In this document: one piece after another, positions 27,155 through 40,595 of the stretch | How positions within the stretch are numbered: the stretch's first letter is position 1 | Layout of the letters: the number at the start of each line of letters is the position of its first letter | NCBI GenBank assembly: GCA_021735445.1 | Contig: JAIPHA010000010.1 | Location: 1-44,788 of the forward strand | Reading direction: 5' to 3' | Length of the DNA: 44,788 bases | Origin: Candidatus Omnitrophota bacterium | GTDB taxonomy: Bacteria > Omnitrophota > Gorgyraeia > Duberdicusellales > 4484-171 | Program-made: the position numbers and the translations under genes | The notes under the pieces: generated by a model | Told to the model about the DNA's origin: nothing | Databases searched by the model: none | What the model saw: only the letters and a program-made list of their open reading frames with translations

Positions 27155-30100
27155 ATGCCTAAACGCACAGATATTAAAAAAATATTAATAATTGGTTCAG
27201 GGCCAATAATTATTAGCCAAGCTTGTGAGTTTGATTACTCAGGCGCTCAAGCTTGTAAGGCTTTACGGGAAGAAGGCTACCGGGTCGTTTTGCTTAATTC
27301 TAACCCTGCAACCATTATGACCGATCCGCAGCTAGCAGATGCGACTTATGTGGAGCCAATAAGCGCGGATGTGGTAGAAAAAATTATTATAAAGGAAAGC
27401 CCAGATGCGATTCTGCCTACCTTAGGCGGACAAACCGGCCTAAACACTGCAATGGAAGTAGTCGAGCGGGGAATATTAGAAAAATACAATGTAAAGCTGA
27501 TTGGAGCTGAATACGAGGTTATAAAAAAGGCAGAAGATAGAAAGTATTTCAAGAAAGCAATAGAAAAAATCGGCCTAGATCTTCCTAAAAGTGGCTTGGC
27601 TTACAATATGGAAGAAGCAAAAAAAGTTCTTTCAGAGATTGGGCTACCATTGATAATACGACCCAGTTTTACTTTAGGCGGGACCGGGGGCAGCATCGCC
27701 AATACTGAGGAAGAATTTATAGAGATGGCCAGAGTGGGGCTTCACAACAGTATGATTGATGAAGTATTGATTGAAGAATCCATTGTGGGTTGGAAAGAGT
27801 ATGAACTCGAAGTTATGAGAGATAATAAAGATAATGTCGTGATCGTATGCTCAATTGAAAATATTGATCCAATGGGGGTTCATACCGGAGACTCAATCAC
27901 TGTGGCTCCAGCCCAAACTTTGGCTGATTATGAATATCAAAAAATGCGTGATGCATCATTGGCGATAATTAGAGAAATTGGGGTAGAAACTGGGGGGTCA
28001 AATATTCAATTCGCAGTTTGTCCCAAAACCGGAAGGATGATCGTCGTTGAGATGAACCCCAGGGTTTCCCGCAGTTCAGCCCTTGCCTCTAAAGCTACTG
28101 GCTTTCCAATTGCTAAATTTGCTGCTAAATTAGCGGTTGGTTTTAGTTTAGATGAAATTAGAAATGATATTACCCGGGAAACCCCTGCATCTTTTGAGCC
28201 GTCTATCGATTATTGCGTGGTAAAAATTCCCCGTTTTACTTTTGAAAAATTTCCTGAAGCAAAAGATATATTAGGAATTTCTATGAAGTCGGTTGGTGAA
28301 ACTATGGCCATTGGCCGTACCTTCAAGGAGGCTTTGCAGAAAGGATTACGCGGGCTAGAAATTGGCCATTCCGGATTAGATAATAAATTAGATTATCAAA
28401 ATATACCTGACCAGAAAATAAACTTAAGGTTAAAAGAGCCTAATGCTTCCCGTATTTTTTACATAAAATACGCTCTTCAGAAAGGATATTCTGTAGATAG
28501 AATTAATAAACTTACCGGAATAGATCCGTGGTTTATCGACAATATAAGCCAGATTGTTGAGTTAGAAATTAAAATAAAGAAGGCAGGTATTGACCTTGAT
28601 AAAGGTCTGTTGTTGCGGGCAAAACAGTTTGGCTTTTCTGACTTTCAACTCGCTGAACTTACTGGCGTTAACGAGATGGTTTTAAGAAACAAACGAAAAG
28701 AAGAAAAAGTTGAGGCGGTGTTTAAGTTAGTAGATACTTGCGCTGCTGAATTCGAAGCTTACACACCTTATTATTATTCAACCTATGAGCAAGAAGATGA
28801 AACCAGGATATCTAAAAAGAAGAAAATAATGATTTTAGGCGGGGGCCCCAATAGAATTGGCCAGGGGATTGAATTTGATTATTGTTGCTGCCATGCCTCT
28901 TTTGCTTTAAAAGAAGAAGGTTATGAGACGATTATGGTAAATTCAAACCCTGAAACTGTTTCAACTGACTATGATACCTCTGATAAGCTTTATTTTGAGC
29001 CACTCACCTTAGAAGATGTGATGAATATAGTTGATAAAGAGAAACCGGATGGAGTTATAGTTCAGTTTGGCGGGCAAACCCCTCTTAATCTAGCTAGAAA
29101 ATTGGAGAAATCAGGAGCGCCAATAATCGGGACTTCCGTGGCCTCTATCGAGCGAGCAGAAAATAGAGATGAATTTTCTCAATTAGTGAAAAAGCTTCAG
29201 ATAAACCAGCCTGCTTGCGGGTCAGCCAGATCAGAAAAAGAAGCAATTATAATTGCAGAACAAATAGGTTTTCCAATATTAGTTAGGCCTTCTTATGTGC
29301 TGGGGGGGCGCGCAATGAAGATAGTCTATGACCATAATTCATTAAAGGAATTTATGGAAGAAGCCATAGATGTATCCCCGGAGCATCCGATATTAATTGA
29401 TAAATTTTTAGAGGATGCAGTTGAGGTTGATGTGGATGCTGTCTCTGATGGCAACAACACAATTATCGGCGGGATTATGGAGCACGTTGAAGAAGCTGGG
29501 GTGCATTCTGGTGACTCAGCTTGCGTTATTCCTCCTTATAATTTAGACGAACGGCTGATAAATAAGATTAGAGAAGACACTTATGCAATTTCAAAAGAAT
29601 TAGGCGTAAAAGGATTAATTAATATTCAATTTGCAATAAAAAATAATAAAATTTTTGTTTTAGAGGTTAATCCCCGGGCCTCCCGGACTACCCCCTTTGT
29701 TAGTAAGGCAACAGGTGTGCCTTTAGCAAAAATAGCAGCTAAAGTCATGACTGGTATTACTTTGCAGGAAGCAGGATTCACTAAAGAGGAATCTATAGGC
29801 CACATAGCGGTTAAAGAATCAGTATTGCCGTTTTCTCGTTTTTCTGGAGTGGATATTATTTTAAGTCCGGAAATGAAATCAACTGGAGAAGTCATGGGCA
29901 TTGATAACAGCTTTGGAAAAGCTTTTTATAAATCGCAATTAGCTGCCGGGCAATTGCTGCCAAAAGAAGGCTTAATCTTTATAAGCCTAAGAGATACCGA
30001 TAAGAAATCGATGGTTCCTATCGCAAAACAATTATCTGAAATTGGTTTTAAGATTATAGCCACAGAAGGAACCAGGGAAGCCTTTTTGTCAGAAGATATA

Positions 30101-30358
30101 CCAGTTGATTTAATCGGAAAAATTTCCGAAGGGGATCAACAAATCTTAAATTATATAAAAAGCAATAAGATAAAACTAATTATAAATACACCGTCGGGTA
30201 AGATTGGCCAATCGGATATGCGGCCAATCAGGAGCATGGCTGTGATGCAAGGCATCCCCTGTATAACTACTATTCCCGGAGCTAAAGCCTTGCTGGAAGG
30301 CATGAAGGCAATTAATTCAGAAAAATTGGAAGTTAAGCCCTTGCAAGATTATTATTAA
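27155..30358 (+). CDS. carB: Carbamoyl phosphate synthase large subunit
   Basis: 1067 aa; duplicated ATP-grasp modules, [25 protein letters not shown] and [17 protein letters not shown]. Confidence 0.99.
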   Translation: MPKRTDIKKILIIGSGPIIISQACEFDYSGAQACKALREEGYRVVLLNSNPATIMTDPQLADATYVEPISADVVEKIIIKESPDAILPTLGGQTGLNTAMEVVERGILEKYNVKLIGAEYEVIKKAEDRKYFKKAIEKIGLDLPKSGLAYNMEEAKKVLSEIGLPLIIRPSFTLGGTGGSIANTEEEFIEMARVGLHNSMIDEVLIEESIVGWKEYELEVMRDNKDNVVIVCSIENIDPMGVHTGDSITVAPAQTLADYEYQKMRDASLAIIREIGVETGGSNIQFAVCPKTGRMIVVEMNPRVSRSSALASKATGFPIAKFAAKLAVGFSLDEIRNDITRETPASFEPSIDYCVVKIPRFTFEKFPEAKDILGISMKSVGETMAIGRTFKEALQKGLRGLEIGHSGLDNKLDYQNIPDQKINLRLKEPNASRIFYIKYALQKGYSVDRINKLTGIDPWFIDNISQIVELEIKIKKAGIDLDKGLLLRAKQFGFSDFQLAELTGVNEMVLRNKRKEEKVEAVFKLVDTCAAEFEAYTPYYYSTYEQEDETRISKKKKIMILGGGPNRIGQGIEFDYCCCHASFALKEEGYETIMVNSNPETVSTDYDTSDKLYFEPLTLEDVMNIVDKEKPDGVIVQFGGQTPLNLARKLEKSGAPIIGTSVASIERAENRDEFSQLVKKLQINQPACGSARSEKEAIIIAEQIGFPILVRPSYVLGGRAMKIVYDHNSLKEFMEEAIDVSPEHPILIDKFLEDAVEVDVDAVSDGNNTIIGGIMEHVEEAGVHSGDSACVIPPYNLDERLINKIREDTYAISKELGVKGLINIQFAIKNNKIFVLEVNPRASRTTPFVSKATGVPLAKIAAKVMTGITLQEAGFTKEESIGHIAVKESVLPFSRFSGVDIILSPEMKSTGEVMGIDNSFGKAFYKSQLAAGQLLPKEGLIFISLRDTDKKSMVPIAKQLSEIGFKIIATEGTREAFLSEDIPVDLIGKISEGDQQILNYIKSNKIKLIINTPSGKIGQSDMRPIRSMAVMQGIPCITTIPGAKALLEGMKAINSEKLEVKPLQDYY

Positions 30359-30366
30359 TAAATGAT

Positions 30367-31755
30367 ATGTGTGGAATATTTGCCGTAAGCAATCACCCAG
30401 AAGCTTCCCGATTAACTTATCTTGGCCTATACGCTCTTCAACATAGAGGGGAAGAGAGCGCTGGTATTATAAGCTTCGATGGGAAAAAAACTAATTACCA
30501 AAAAAAGATGGGGCAAGTGGGGGAGGCTTTTGGAGAAGAATCTTTGGGCTCTTTAAAGGGGAATTATGCCCTGGGCCATGTTCGCTATTCAACTACCGGA
30601 TCATCTTCTTTAATGAACATTCAGCCTTTTTTTGTCCGGCATAAAAAAGGCCATATTAGTATCGCTCATAATGGCAATTTGACCAATACTTTTGATTTAC
30701 ACGATAAGATGGAAGATGAAGGTTCAATCTTTCAAACTAGTGCTGATTCTGAAATTATTACTCATTTGATTGCAAAATCTTCAGCAAAAGATATAAAAGG
30801 AAAAGTTCAGTGGGCCCTTTCCCGGTTACAAGGTGCATACTCATTGGCGATTATGATTGACGGTATGATTGTTGGGGCAAGAGACCCTTTTGGTTTTCGC
30901 CCGCTCTGTTTAGGCAAGCTTAATAAAAGTTACGTTTTGGCGAGTGAAACTTGCGCCCTTGATTTAATCCATGCAAAATATGTAAGAGATATTGAGCCGG
31001 GTGAGATTTTATTTATAAAAGATGGAAAATTAGAATCAGTTAGATTAGAAAAAAAAAGAAAAACAGCGTTTTGTATTTTTGAACATATTTATTTCTCCCG
31101 CCCCGATAGCAATATTTTCGAAAAAAATGTCTATCTTATCCGGAAACGCTTAGGCCATCAATTAGCCAAAGAATATAAGCCTAATTGTGATTTTGCGATG
31201 CCAATTCCGGATTCAGGAAGTTATGCTGCCTTAGGTTATGCCGATGCCGCAAATATATCTTATGAAACCGGTATGATTCGAAACCATTACGTGGGAAGGA
31301 CATTCATCCAGCCTTCTCAGTTTATAAGAGATTTTCGGGTGCGGGTAAAACTTAACCCGGTCAAAGATCTTTTAGCTGGGAAAAAAGTTTTAATTATCGA
31401 AGATTCAATTGTAAGGGGCACGACTTCAAGAGCTAGGATAAAAACTTTACGCGAAGCAGGGGCGAAAGAAGTGCATATGGGGGTGAGCTGCCCTCCGATA
31501 AAATTCCCCTGTTTCTATGGGATTGATTTTCCCACTCAAGAGGAATTAATTGCATCTAAAAAAGAAGTAGATGAGATTAAAGATTTTATGGGGTTGGATA
31601 GCTTGCACTACCTTAGCTTGAAAGGGATGCTTAAGGCCATGCATCTACCTTCCGATAAATTTTGCGCTGCTTGTTTTAATGGTAAATATCCAGTTGATGT
31701 CCCAAAATTTTTTGATAAAAATATGCTTGAGGGGGCCAGGAAATGCCGAAAATAA
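30367..31755 (+). CDS. purF: Amidophosphoribosyltransferase
   Basis: [10 protein letters not shown]...[46 protein letters not shown]. Confidence 0.97.
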   Translation: MCGIFAVSNHPEASRLTYLGLYALQHRGEESAGIISFDGKKTNYQKKMGQVGEAFGEESLGSLKGNYALGHVRYSTTGSSSLMNIQPFFVRHKKGHISIAHNGNLTNTFDLHDKMEDEGSIFQTSADSEIITHLIAKSSAKDIKGKVQWALSRLQGAYSLAIMIDGMIVGARDPFGFRPLCLGKLNKSYVLASETCALDLIHAKYVRDIEPGEILFIKDGKLESVRLEKKRKTAFCIFEHIYFSRPDSNIFEKNVYLIRKRLGHQLAKEYKPNCDFAMPIPDSGSYAALGYADAANISYETGMIRNHYVGRTFIQPSQFIRDFRVRVKLNPVKDLLAGKKVLIIEDSIVRGTTSRARIKTLREAGAKEVHMGVSCPPIKFPCFYGIDFPTQEELIASKKEVDEIKDFMGLDSLHYLSLKGMLKAMHLPSDKFCAACFNGKYPVDVPKFFDKNMLEGARKCRK

Positions 31756-33260
31756 TTGGTTTCGATAACGATAAATACCTCAATCAACAAACCCAGGCTA
31801 TCTTAGAAAGGGTTAAGCAGTTCGATAATAAATTATATCTTGAATTTGGAGGAAAACTTCTTTTTGATTATCATGCTCACCGGGTTCTTCCCGGCTTTGA
31901 TCCAAACGTAAAGATGCGCCTTCTCCAAAAGCTTAAAGACAAGGCAGAAATAATTCTTTGTATTTACGCCGGGGATATCGAAAGAAAAAAAATGCGGGCT
32001 GATTTTGGCATTACCTACGATGCCGATGCTCTCAAAGTTATTGATGAATTAGCTCAATGGGGGCTTAAACTGAGAGCTGTTGTTATTACTAGATTTGACG
32101 GCCAGCCGGCGGCAAAAATATTTAAAAATAAATTAGAACGAAGAAAAATTAAAGTTTATACGCATCAATTCACAAAAGGTTATCCTACTGATATCGATAG
32201 GATAGTTAGCAAAGAGGGCTATGGCGCAAATCCTTACATTAAAACAAAAAAATCATTGGTGGTTGTAATCGGGCCGGGCCCGGGCAGCGGGAAGCTAGCG
32301 ACCTGCTTATCACAACTTTATCATGAACACAAGAAGGGAATAAAGGCAGGTTATGCAAAGTTTGAAACATTTCCTATCTGGAATCTACCGCTTAAACATC
32401 CTGTGAATGTCGCTTATGAGGCGGCTACTGCTGACATAAAGGATTATAACATGATTGACCCTTTTCACCTGGAAAGTTATCAACAAACAGCCGTCAACTA
32501 TAACCGGGATACTGAGATTTTTCCGGTTTTAAAAAGGATTTTAAAAAAAATCACTAAAAAAGCCGATATCTATAAATCACCTACTGATATGGGGGTCAAT
32601 AGAGCCGGTTTTGGGATAGTCGATGACGAGATAGTTAAAGCTGCTGCAGCTCAAGAAATTATAAGAAGATACTTTCGCTATAGTTGCGAATATGCTCTCG
32701 GGCTTGCCGATAAGGAGACAGTTGAGCGGAGCCGTTTGCTTATGGAGGAGTTAAATATTAAAATTGAGCAAAGAAAGGTGGTTAAAGCTGCAAGAAAAGC
32801 CAGCCAAGAGGCGACAAAAAAGAGAAAAGAGCAATCCGAATGTTTTTCTGCTGCAGCTATCGAGTTAGATGATTCTAAACTGATTACAGGAAAGAGCTCT
32901 TCTTTGATGCATGCGCCATCAAGCCTTGTTTTAAATGCGGTAAAGGTTTTATCCGGCATCCCGGATAAGATTCACCTTCTTTCGCCAAATACAATTAAAT
33001 CGATTAAACGGCTTAAAAAAAGTATATCTAAGGCAAAAACAGCGAGCTTAGACTTAGAAGAAACTTTAATCGCTTTAAGCATCAGCGCTTCAACTAACCC
33101 CACTGCTGCTTTAGCCCTGGAAAATCTAAAAAAAATAAAAGATAAAGAAGTCCACCTTACCCATATTCCTTCATCCGGAGATGAGGCCGGATTACGAAGG
33201 CTAGGCGTAAACTTAACCAGTGATCCTAATTTCTCAAGCAGCAGTTTGTTTTTTGAATAA
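31743..33260 (+). CDS. DUF1846 family protein
   Basis: [82 protein letters not shown]. Confidence 0.92.
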   Translation: MPKIIGFDNDKYLNQQTQAILERVKQFDNKLYLEFGGKLLFDYHAHRVLPGFDPNVKMRLLQKLKDKAEIILCIYAGDIERKKMRADFGITYDADALKVIDELAQWGLKLRAVVITRFDGQPAAKIFKNKLERRKIKVYTHQFTKGYPTDIDRIVSKEGYGANPYIKTKKSLVVVIGPGPGSGKLATCLSQLYHEHKKGIKAGYAKFETFPIWNLPLKHPVNVAYEAATADIKDYNMIDPFHLESYQQTAVNYNRDTEIFPVLKRILKKITKKADIYKSPTDMGVNRAGFGIVDDEIVKAAAAQEIIRRYFRYSCEYALGLADKETVERSRLLMEELNIKIEQRKVVKAARKASQEATKKRKEQSECFSAAAIELDDSKLITGKSSSLMHAPSSLVLNAVKVLSGIPDKIHLLSPNTIKSIKRLKKSISKAKTASLDLEETLIALSISASTNPTAALALENLKKIKDKEVHLTHIPSSGDEAGLRRLGVNLTSDPNFSSSSLFFE

Positions 33261-33311
33261 GATTGTTAAATATAAATAGAGGTAAAAATCGGCCCAAAAA
33301 AAAATATTTTC

Positions 33312-33339
33312 TTGACCAGGCTACTATTTTTGCTATACT
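33312..33339 (+). promoter_or_regulatory. Promoter candidate for pyrG
   Basis: TTGACC 33312-33317, N16, TATACT 33334-33339. Confidence 0.6.
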
Positions 33340-33358
33340 AATTGCAGATATTAAATAT

Positions 33359-33372
33359 GGACAAAGGCGTCC
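33359..33372 (+). promoter_or_regulatory. ANTAR-HP2-like hairpin in pyrG leader
   Basis: GGAC-AAAGGC-GTCC with A1/G4 hexaloop overlapping the terminator 5' arm; no convincing HP1. Confidence 0.4.
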
Positions 33373-33408
33373 TTTCTTTTTTTTAAGAAAGGGCGCCTTT
33401 TCTTTTTT
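33363..33408 (+). terminator. Leader terminator/attenuator upstream of pyrG
   Basis: AAAGGCGTCCTTTCTT / AAGAAAGGGCGCCTTT (16 bp, one wobble) followed by T-rich tract, between promoter and ATG. Confidence 0.88.
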
Positions 33409-33417
33409 ACAAGTTAA

Positions 33418-35022
<1,605 letters not shown>

Positions 35023-35138
35023 GTACCCTTTTTTTCTTAAAAAAGCTAAGCCTCATTGACATATTCAGTTAAGAGTTTAAAATATTTTAATCAGGAAGTA
35101 ACTTAATTAGCCATTTGTCAATTAAGAGAGGAGGCGAT

Positions 35139-35609
35139 ATGGAGAGAGTGCATCTTACTCAAGAGGGTTATGAGAGGTTGTCTAATCAGTTAGACCATCT
35201 CAAGCAAAAAAAAAGGAAGGAGATTTCTGAAACTATCGAGCATGCCCGCTCATTAGGAGACCTGAAAGAGAACGCCGAGTACCATGCAGCAAAAGAGGCC
35301 ATGGCAGAAAATGAACGCAAGGTTCGGGAGTTGGAAGACAAACTAAGCCGGGCTGAAATTATCGATACAAAAAATATAGACACCGGCAAAGCATATCTGG
35401 GCGCAAAGGTTAAGCTAAAAGATTTGGGCTCCGGTGAAGAGGTTTTCTATAAACTTGTGGGCCAAGACGAAGCCGATCCCATTGAAGACCTTATTTCGAT
35501 TAGTTCTCCGGTAGGCAAGTCGCTGCTGGGGCGCAAAAAAGGAGACACCGTCGAAGTAGAAGCTCCTGTTGGCGTCTTAAAGTATGAGATAGTTGAAATA
35601 TTATGGTAG
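35139..35609 (+). CDS. greA: Transcription elongation factor GreA
   Basis: LTQEGYERLSNQLDHLKQKKRKEISETIEHARSLGDLKENAEYHAAKE; ATG 35139 follows gaggag. Confidence 0.97.
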   Translation: MERVHLTQEGYERLSNQLDHLKQKKRKEISETIEHARSLGDLKENAEYHAAKEAMAENERKVRELEDKLSRAEIIDTKNIDTGKAYLGAKVKLKDLGSGEEVFYKLVGQDEADPIEDLISISSPVGKSLLGRKKGDTVEVEAPVGVLKYEIVEILW

Positions 35610-36823
35610 AAGCTAAAAAAGTCGAGCTTGTCTGTGGGGCCGGGGGTTGGCCTTCTTTAAGAGCGGCTATTGAGGCTGGTTCTGACAGCGTGTATTTTGG
35701 TTTAAAAAAGTTTAACATGCGCGCCAATGCGTCTAATTTCGACATCTTAGAGCTAAAAAAAGTAGTAAATTTTTGCCATCAACACAATAACAAAGCATAC
35801 CTTACCTTGAATTCGCTTATTTATGATAATGAGGTTTTTGAGCTAAAACAATTATTAAAAGAGGCGAAAGAAGCAAAAATAGATGCGGTAATCCTTTGGG
35901 ATATGGCCGCTTTTCAGATAGCTAATCAGCTTGGTTTGAGAGTTCATTTATCTACCCAAGCCAGCGTAGCTAATTTTTCCAGTTTAAAAAAATATGCCAA
36001 AGACGGGGCTAGAAGAATAGTTTTAGCGCGTGAATGCAGGCTCTGGCAGATTAACAAAATAGCTAACAAGATAAAAAAAGAAAAAATCAATTGTCAACTG
36101 GAAGCTTTTGTCCATGGGGCGATGTGTGTGTCTATCTCGGGCCGCTGCTTGCTTTCGGAGCTTTCTTTCTTAAAACCTGCCAATCGCGGCCAATGCCTTC
36201 AGGTATGCAGGCGGGAGTTTAAGATAATTGATAAACAGGATGATCATGAATATGTTTTAGGTTCTGACTATATTTTAAGCCCGAAAGATTTAGCCGCTTT
36301 GGATTTTATTGACCAACTTATCCGGTCAGGTTTAGATGCTTTTAAAGTTGAAGGGAGAAAGCGGTCTCCTGAATATATATATTTAGTGGTATCGGCTTAT
36401 CGAAAAGCAATTGATGCTTTTTATCAGAATAAATTAGATAAGAAATATAAAGATGATTTAATCAAAGAGCTTGAAAAGGCCTATAACCGGGGTTTTTCAA
36501 GCGGATTTTATTTTGGTAAGCCAAAGAAATGGAGAAGCAAAGAATTAGAAAATAAATATCAAAAAAGATATCTAGGCAAGGTTAAGAAATTTTACAAAAA
36601 GATTAAGGTAGCTGAAATAGAAATTACCAATGGAACGTTGAGCGGGGAAGAAACTTTATTGTTCATTGGCGAAAATACCGGGGCAAAATTCGCTAAAGCT
36701 GACCAAATTCAGATAAATCATCAGTTTGTTGATAAAGTACCTGCAGGTAAAAAATGCGGCGTAAAGTTGGATTTTACCGTTAAACCTAAAGATAAAATAT
36801 TCATTTGGTCCAAGAAGGAATAA
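35603..36823 (+). CDS. U32 family peptidase
   Basis: ELVCGAGGWPSLRAAIEAGSDSVYFGLKKFNMRANASNF; EAFVHGAMCVSISGRCLLS; FKVEGRKRSPEYI. Confidence 0.93.
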   Translation: MVEAKKVELVCGAGGWPSLRAAIEAGSDSVYFGLKKFNMRANASNFDILELKKVVNFCHQHNNKAYLTLNSLIYDNEVFELKQLLKEAKEAKIDAVILWDMAAFQIANQLGLRVHLSTQASVANFSSLKKYAKDGARRIVLARECRLWQINKIANKIKKEKINCQLEAFVHGAMCVSISGRCLLSELSFLKPANRGQCLQVCRREFKIIDKQDDHEYVLGSDYILSPKDLAALDFIDQLIRSGLDAFKVEGRKRSPEYIYLVVSAYRKAIDAFYQNKLDKKYKDDLIKELEKAYNRGFSSGFYFGKPKKWRSKELENKYQKRYLGKVKKFYKKIKVAEIEITNGTLSGEETLLFIGENTGAKFAKADQIQINHQFVDKVPAGKKCGVKLDFTVKPKDKIFIWSKKE

Positions 36824-36824
36824 A

Positions 36825-37853
36825 ATGACAAGAGCCAAAAATATCGATATCGCTAAGATGAGCGAGCCGGAATTGCTGGATTTAAGAGTTTGTGATTTAC
36901 CGTTACAGATAAAAGGAAGTTGGCTTCAAAAACGTATCGAACAGTTGCATCATGAATTAGAGGCAAAAGGAATTAAGTTTAAACCTGTGTGTTATTTAGC
37001 CGATGAATGGCTGGCTCCGGATAAAGAGCCGGTAATTGGAATTCCTTTTTTTTTAGCGCATCCCCGTTTGATAAAATTAGAAAAAAAAATGATGCTTGAA
37101 GCTGAAGGTGATAGCCGCTCTTGGTGCATGAAGCTGCTTCGCCATGAAAGCGGGCATGTAATAAACTATGCGTATAAGTTGTATCGCCGCAACAGCTGGC
37201 GAAAGATTTTTGGAAAATTTGGCCAAGAATATCCTGATACTTACCGTTTTCGCCCTTACAGCAGGAGTTTTGTCAGGCATCTTGAAAACTACTACGCTCA
37301 GTACCATCCTGATGAAGATTTTGCAGAAACTTTTGCGGTCTGGATAACTCCTGGCTTAAACTGGAGAAAAAAATATAAAGGCTGGAAAGCGCTGGATAAG
37401 CTGTTTTATCTTGATAAGCTAATGAATCAAATTAAAGATAGAGAACCTTTGGTCAAAAGAGCGAATAAGCATTGGCAATATTCAAATATGCGGATTCGCT
37501 TGAAAAATTTTTATAAAAAGAAAAAGCGTTATTATGCTGAAGATTTTCCTGATTTCCATGATCCTAACTTAAAGAAGATTTTTGTGGCAAAAAATCAGCC
37601 AGAAGAGGAAGGCAAATTGCAGCCGGCAGAAAAATTTATAAAAACTTACAAAAAAGATATTCTGGGTTCAGTTGCAATCTGGACAGGTGAGAAAAAGTAT
37701 ATCATCTCCGATCTTATTAATGCTATAATCAATAGGGTTAAAGAGCTTGATTTAGCGGTTTCAGAATCAGAGGATAAGGCTTTAGCGGATCTTTCAATAT
37801 ATGTAACTACTCTGGTGATGAACTATTTGCATACTGGCCGATACCGTAAATAA
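36825..37853 (+). CDS. Putative zinc-binding metallopeptidase (Peptidase_Mx/PF15887-like)
   Basis: LLRHESGHVINYAYKLYRR and HPDEDFAETFAVW. Confidence 0.75.
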   Translation: MTRAKNIDIAKMSEPELLDLRVCDLPLQIKGSWLQKRIEQLHHELEAKGIKFKPVCYLADEWLAPDKEPVIGIPFFLAHPRLIKLEKKMMLEAEGDSRSWCMKLLRHESGHVINYAYKLYRRNSWRKIFGKFGQEYPDTYRFRPYSRSFVRHLENYYAQYHPDEDFAETFAVWITPGLNWRKKYKGWKALDKLFYLDKLMNQIKDREPLVKRANKHWQYSNMRIRLKNFYKKKKRYYAEDFPDFHDPNLKKIFVAKNQPEEEGKLQPAEKFIKTYKKDILGSVAIWTGEKKYIISDLINAIINRVKELDLAVSESEDKALADLSIYVTTLVMNYLHTGRYRK

Positions 37854-37864
37854 GATTAAAATAT

Positions 37865-38866
37865 ATGAAAAAAGTCCTTCTGCTTTTCGATTCTCCTTAT
37901 TTAGTTAAACGGGGTTATGATTTTAGAAAAGAGTTTTCTGATTTTGATTGGGATGCCGAAAGAGAGGTTTACAAAGCTTTGCTTGCTTGCGGGTACCAGG
38001 TAAAAATGTTGGGGCTTTATAATGATATTAGCTTTTTATTGGAAGAAATAGCTGAATTTAAGCCAGATGTTATTTTTAATTTAGTCGAAGTCTTTAATCA
38101 AAAATCCCATCTTGATAAAAATGTTGCCTCTGTTTTAGAAATGTTGCAAATTCCTTATACCGGAGCCTCACCCAGAAGCTTGTTAGTTTGTTGTGACAAA
38201 GGATTAACTAAGACTATCTTAAATTTTCATAAAATCAAGGTGCCTCAATTTCATACATTTTATCGAAGAAGGAAGGTCTGGCTTCCTAAACGGATGAATT
38301 CACCTTTAATCGTAAAACCCTTAAGCGATGAAGCTTCGCGCGGCCTTTCTCAAGCCTCACTTGTTGAAGATGAAAAAGGGTTGGTAGAAAGGGTTAAGTT
38401 TATCCATGAAAGTATTGGCGATGATGCTATAATTGAAGAATATATTGAAGGTAGAGAATTTTATGTAAGCGTAATCGGCACATACCGTTTAAAGGTTTTA
38501 CCTTTGCGGGAATTAACATTTGGTAAACTTCCTGAAGATGAGCCAAAGATTGCAACCTATCGAGCTAAATGGGATTATGATTACCGGAAGCGTTGGCAAT
38601 TAAAAAATATATTTGCCAATGATCTTGCCTCTGATTTAAGAAAAAAAATTGAAAAGGTTTGCAAACGGGCTTATCGGGTTTTAAATATGAAAAGTTATGC
38701 CCGTTTTGATATTAGGGTTACCGAAGAGGAAAAAATTTATATTTTAGAGGCCAATGCTAATCCTTCTTTAGATCCTGATGATGAATTAGCGGAGTCGGCT
38801 AAAAAGGGCGGAATTAAATATAAAGATTTAATCGAAAAAATAGTTAAATTTTCAACAAAACGTTAG
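37865..38866 (+). CDS. ATP-grasp ligase (D-Ala-D-Ala ligase-like)
   Basis: LQIPYTGASPRSLLVCCDKGLTKTIL; PLIVKPLSDEASRG; YILEANANPSLDPDDELAESAKKGGIKY. Confidence 0.88.
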   Translation: MKKVLLLFDSPYLVKRGYDFRKEFSDFDWDAEREVYKALLACGYQVKMLGLYNDISFLLEEIAEFKPDVIFNLVEVFNQKSHLDKNVASVLEMLQIPYTGASPRSLLVCCDKGLTKTILNFHKIKVPQFHTFYRRRKVWLPKRMNSPLIVKPLSDEASRGLSQASLVEDEKGLVERVKFIHESIGDDAIIEEYIEGREFYVSVIGTYRLKVLPLRELTFGKLPEDEPKIATYRAKWDYDYRKRWQLKNIFANDLASDLRKKIEKVCKRAYRVLNMKSYARFDIRVTEEEKIYILEANANPSLDPDDELAESAKKGGIKYKDLIEKIVKFSTKR

Positions 38867-38875
38867 GAGGTTTTT

Positions 38876-39130
38876 ATGTCGGGTGAATTAACTATCGATA
38901 ATTTCAAAAACATAGGCGGATCAGCGGTTCTTGTAATCGGTAAAGTGGAATCAGGAAATGTTACCGAAGGAGATATAGGAAAAACCTATAAAGGGAAAAA
39001 GTGCGCGGTGGTAAAAATAGAAAAAAACGGTAATCGTATTCCCCGGGCTAAAGAAGATGAAGATGTCAGTTTATGGATTAAATATATTGCACCTGCCGAT
39101 ATATCTATCGGCGAGTCTTCATTTTTTTGA
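38876..39130 (+). CDS. Small stand-alone EF-Tu-domain-II-like beta-barrel protein
   Basis: 84 aa; VLVIGKVESGNVTEGDIGKTYKGKKCAVVKIEKNGNRIPRAKEDEDVSLWI resembles the second domain of translational GTPases; RBS gttaggagg. Confidence 0.6.
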   Translation: MSGELTIDNFKNIGGSAVLVIGKVESGNVTEGDIGKTYKGKKCAVVKIEKNGNRIPRAKEDEDVSLWIKYIAPADISIGESSFF

Positions 39131-39131
39131 G

Positions 39132-40595
39132 ATGAAAAAAGAAGGTATTTTTTTAGTAATTTTTCTCTTTTTGTTTAATTTTAATCTTTTTGCCGAATCG
39201 GTTAAAAAGGCCGATTTGGCCGGGCGGTGGGATCCTGGCCAGCCAAAGCAATTAGCTTCATTAATCCGGGGGTACCTTGACCGGGCAGACACCCCTTCGC
39301 TTAAAGGTGAAGTTGTGGGCATTATTTCTCCCCATGCCGGCATGCAATATTCGGGAAAAATAGCTGCGGCCGGGTTTAAAGCTTTAGCCGGTAAAGAAAT
39401 AGATAAAGTTATAGTCGTCGGTTTTTCCCACCGGCAAAACTATAACAAAATAGCAGTTTTTGATAAAAATGCCTACCAGACGCCTTTAGGCACGCTTTTG
39501 AGCGCAAAAAAGTTATCGGATAAAATCACAGCTTATAATCCAAAGATAGAGTATAGTTTAGAGCCGTTTTATAAGGAAAATTCAATAGAAATGATAATTC
39601 CTTTTATCCAGGTAGCTTTCGATAATCCCAGGATTGTTTTAGCCGCAATCGGAAGCCAGAGCTGGAGCAATGCTAAAATTTTAGGAGAAGCCTTGGCCGG
39701 AGCTTTAGCCGGAGAAGAAAAATTTCTTATAGTTGCCAGCACAGATTTAAGCCATTATTTACCGGTAGAACAAGCAGAAAAAACCGATAAAGGAACTGCG
39801 CGTTTAATCAAAGAATTTAAGCCGAAGAAGTTATACCAAAGCTGCATTAATCAAAATAGAATGTGCGGGGCAGCTGCCGTAGCGGCGGTTATGATTGCCT
39901 CAAAAAAATTAGGGGCGGATAAATCAGAAATTTTAGCTTATTCTCATTCTGGGCAAGCAAGGGGAAAAGGCAGAAAAGTGGTAGGCTACCTAAGCGCTGC
40001 TTTTATAAATAATAAAGGCAATAAGAAAAAGGAGAGTGCCAAGATGGAAGGATTTTTAAACCATACCCAAAAAAAAGAATTGATTAATATCGCCCGAAAA
40101 ACCTTAAATCAATACATAAAAGAAGGCGAAACCTATCAGCCTGAAGTTGATGACCTTGAGCTTAAAAAAGATATGGGGGCATTCGTTACTTTGCGTAAAA
40201 ACGGCAATTTGCGCGGCTGCATCGGCAATATTATCGCCAAGAGCCCGCTTTATATCGGGGTAAGGGACATGGCTATTGCCGCATCCACTCAAGATCCGCG
40301 TTTTCCGCCGGTAGAGGAGTCCGAACTTGATGAGGTCAACTTAGAAATTTCAGTTCTATCACCTTTAGAAAAAATAGATAATTCCGATAAAGTTATTTTA
40401 GGCAAACACGGCGTGTTGGTTAGAAAAGGGTTAAGGTCCGGAGTTTTTTTGCCTCAAGTTGCGGATGAAACCGGCTGGGACAAAGAAGAGTTTATGAACA
40501 ACCTTTGCGCCCATAAGGCCGGCCTTGAGCCAACTTGTTGGAAAACAGGAGATTGCGATATTTTTATATTTAGCGCAGAGGTGTTTGAAGAATAA
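39132..40595 (+). CDS. AmmeMemoRadiSam system B+A fusion (Memo-like plus AMMECR1 domain) with N-terminal signal
   Basis: Start ATG 39132: MKKEGIFLVIFLFLFNFNLFAES; Memo: GIISPHAGMQYSG; AMMECR1: GAFVTLRKNGNLRGCIG, QDPRFPPVEESELDEVNLEISVLSPLE. Confidence 0.92.
   Translation: MKKEGIFLVIFLFLFNFNLFAESVKKADLAGRWDPGQPKQLASLIRGYLDRADTPSLKGEVVGIISPHAGMQYSGKIAAAGFKALAGKEIDKVIVVGFSHRQNYNKIAVFDKNAYQTPLGTLLSAKKLSDKITAYNPKIEYSLEPFYKENSIEMIIPFIQVAFDNPRIVLAAIGSQSWSNAKILGEALAGALAGEEKFLIVASTDLSHYLPVEQAEKTDKGTARLIKEFKPKKLYQSCINQNRMCGAAAVAAVMIASKKLGADKSEILAYSHSGQARGKGRKVVGYLSAAFINNKGNKKKESAKMEGFLNHTQKKELINIARKTLNQYIKEGETYQPEVDDLELKKDMGAFVTLRKNGNLRGCIGNIIAKSPLYIGVRDMAIAASTQDPRFPPVEESELDEVNLEISVLSPLEKIDNSDKVILGKHGVLVRKGLRSGVFLPQVADETGWDKEEFMNNLCAHKAGLEPTCWKTGDCDIFIFSAEVFEE

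Noticed and set aside
33363-33408. Full Bacillus-type CTP-reiterative attenuation at pyrG
   Set aside because: No GGGC-like initially transcribed sequence near the predicted TSS; kept only as an alternative.
40104-40292. Minus-strand ORF opposite the AMMECR1 domain
   Set aside because: Antisense of conserved motif-bearing sequence.
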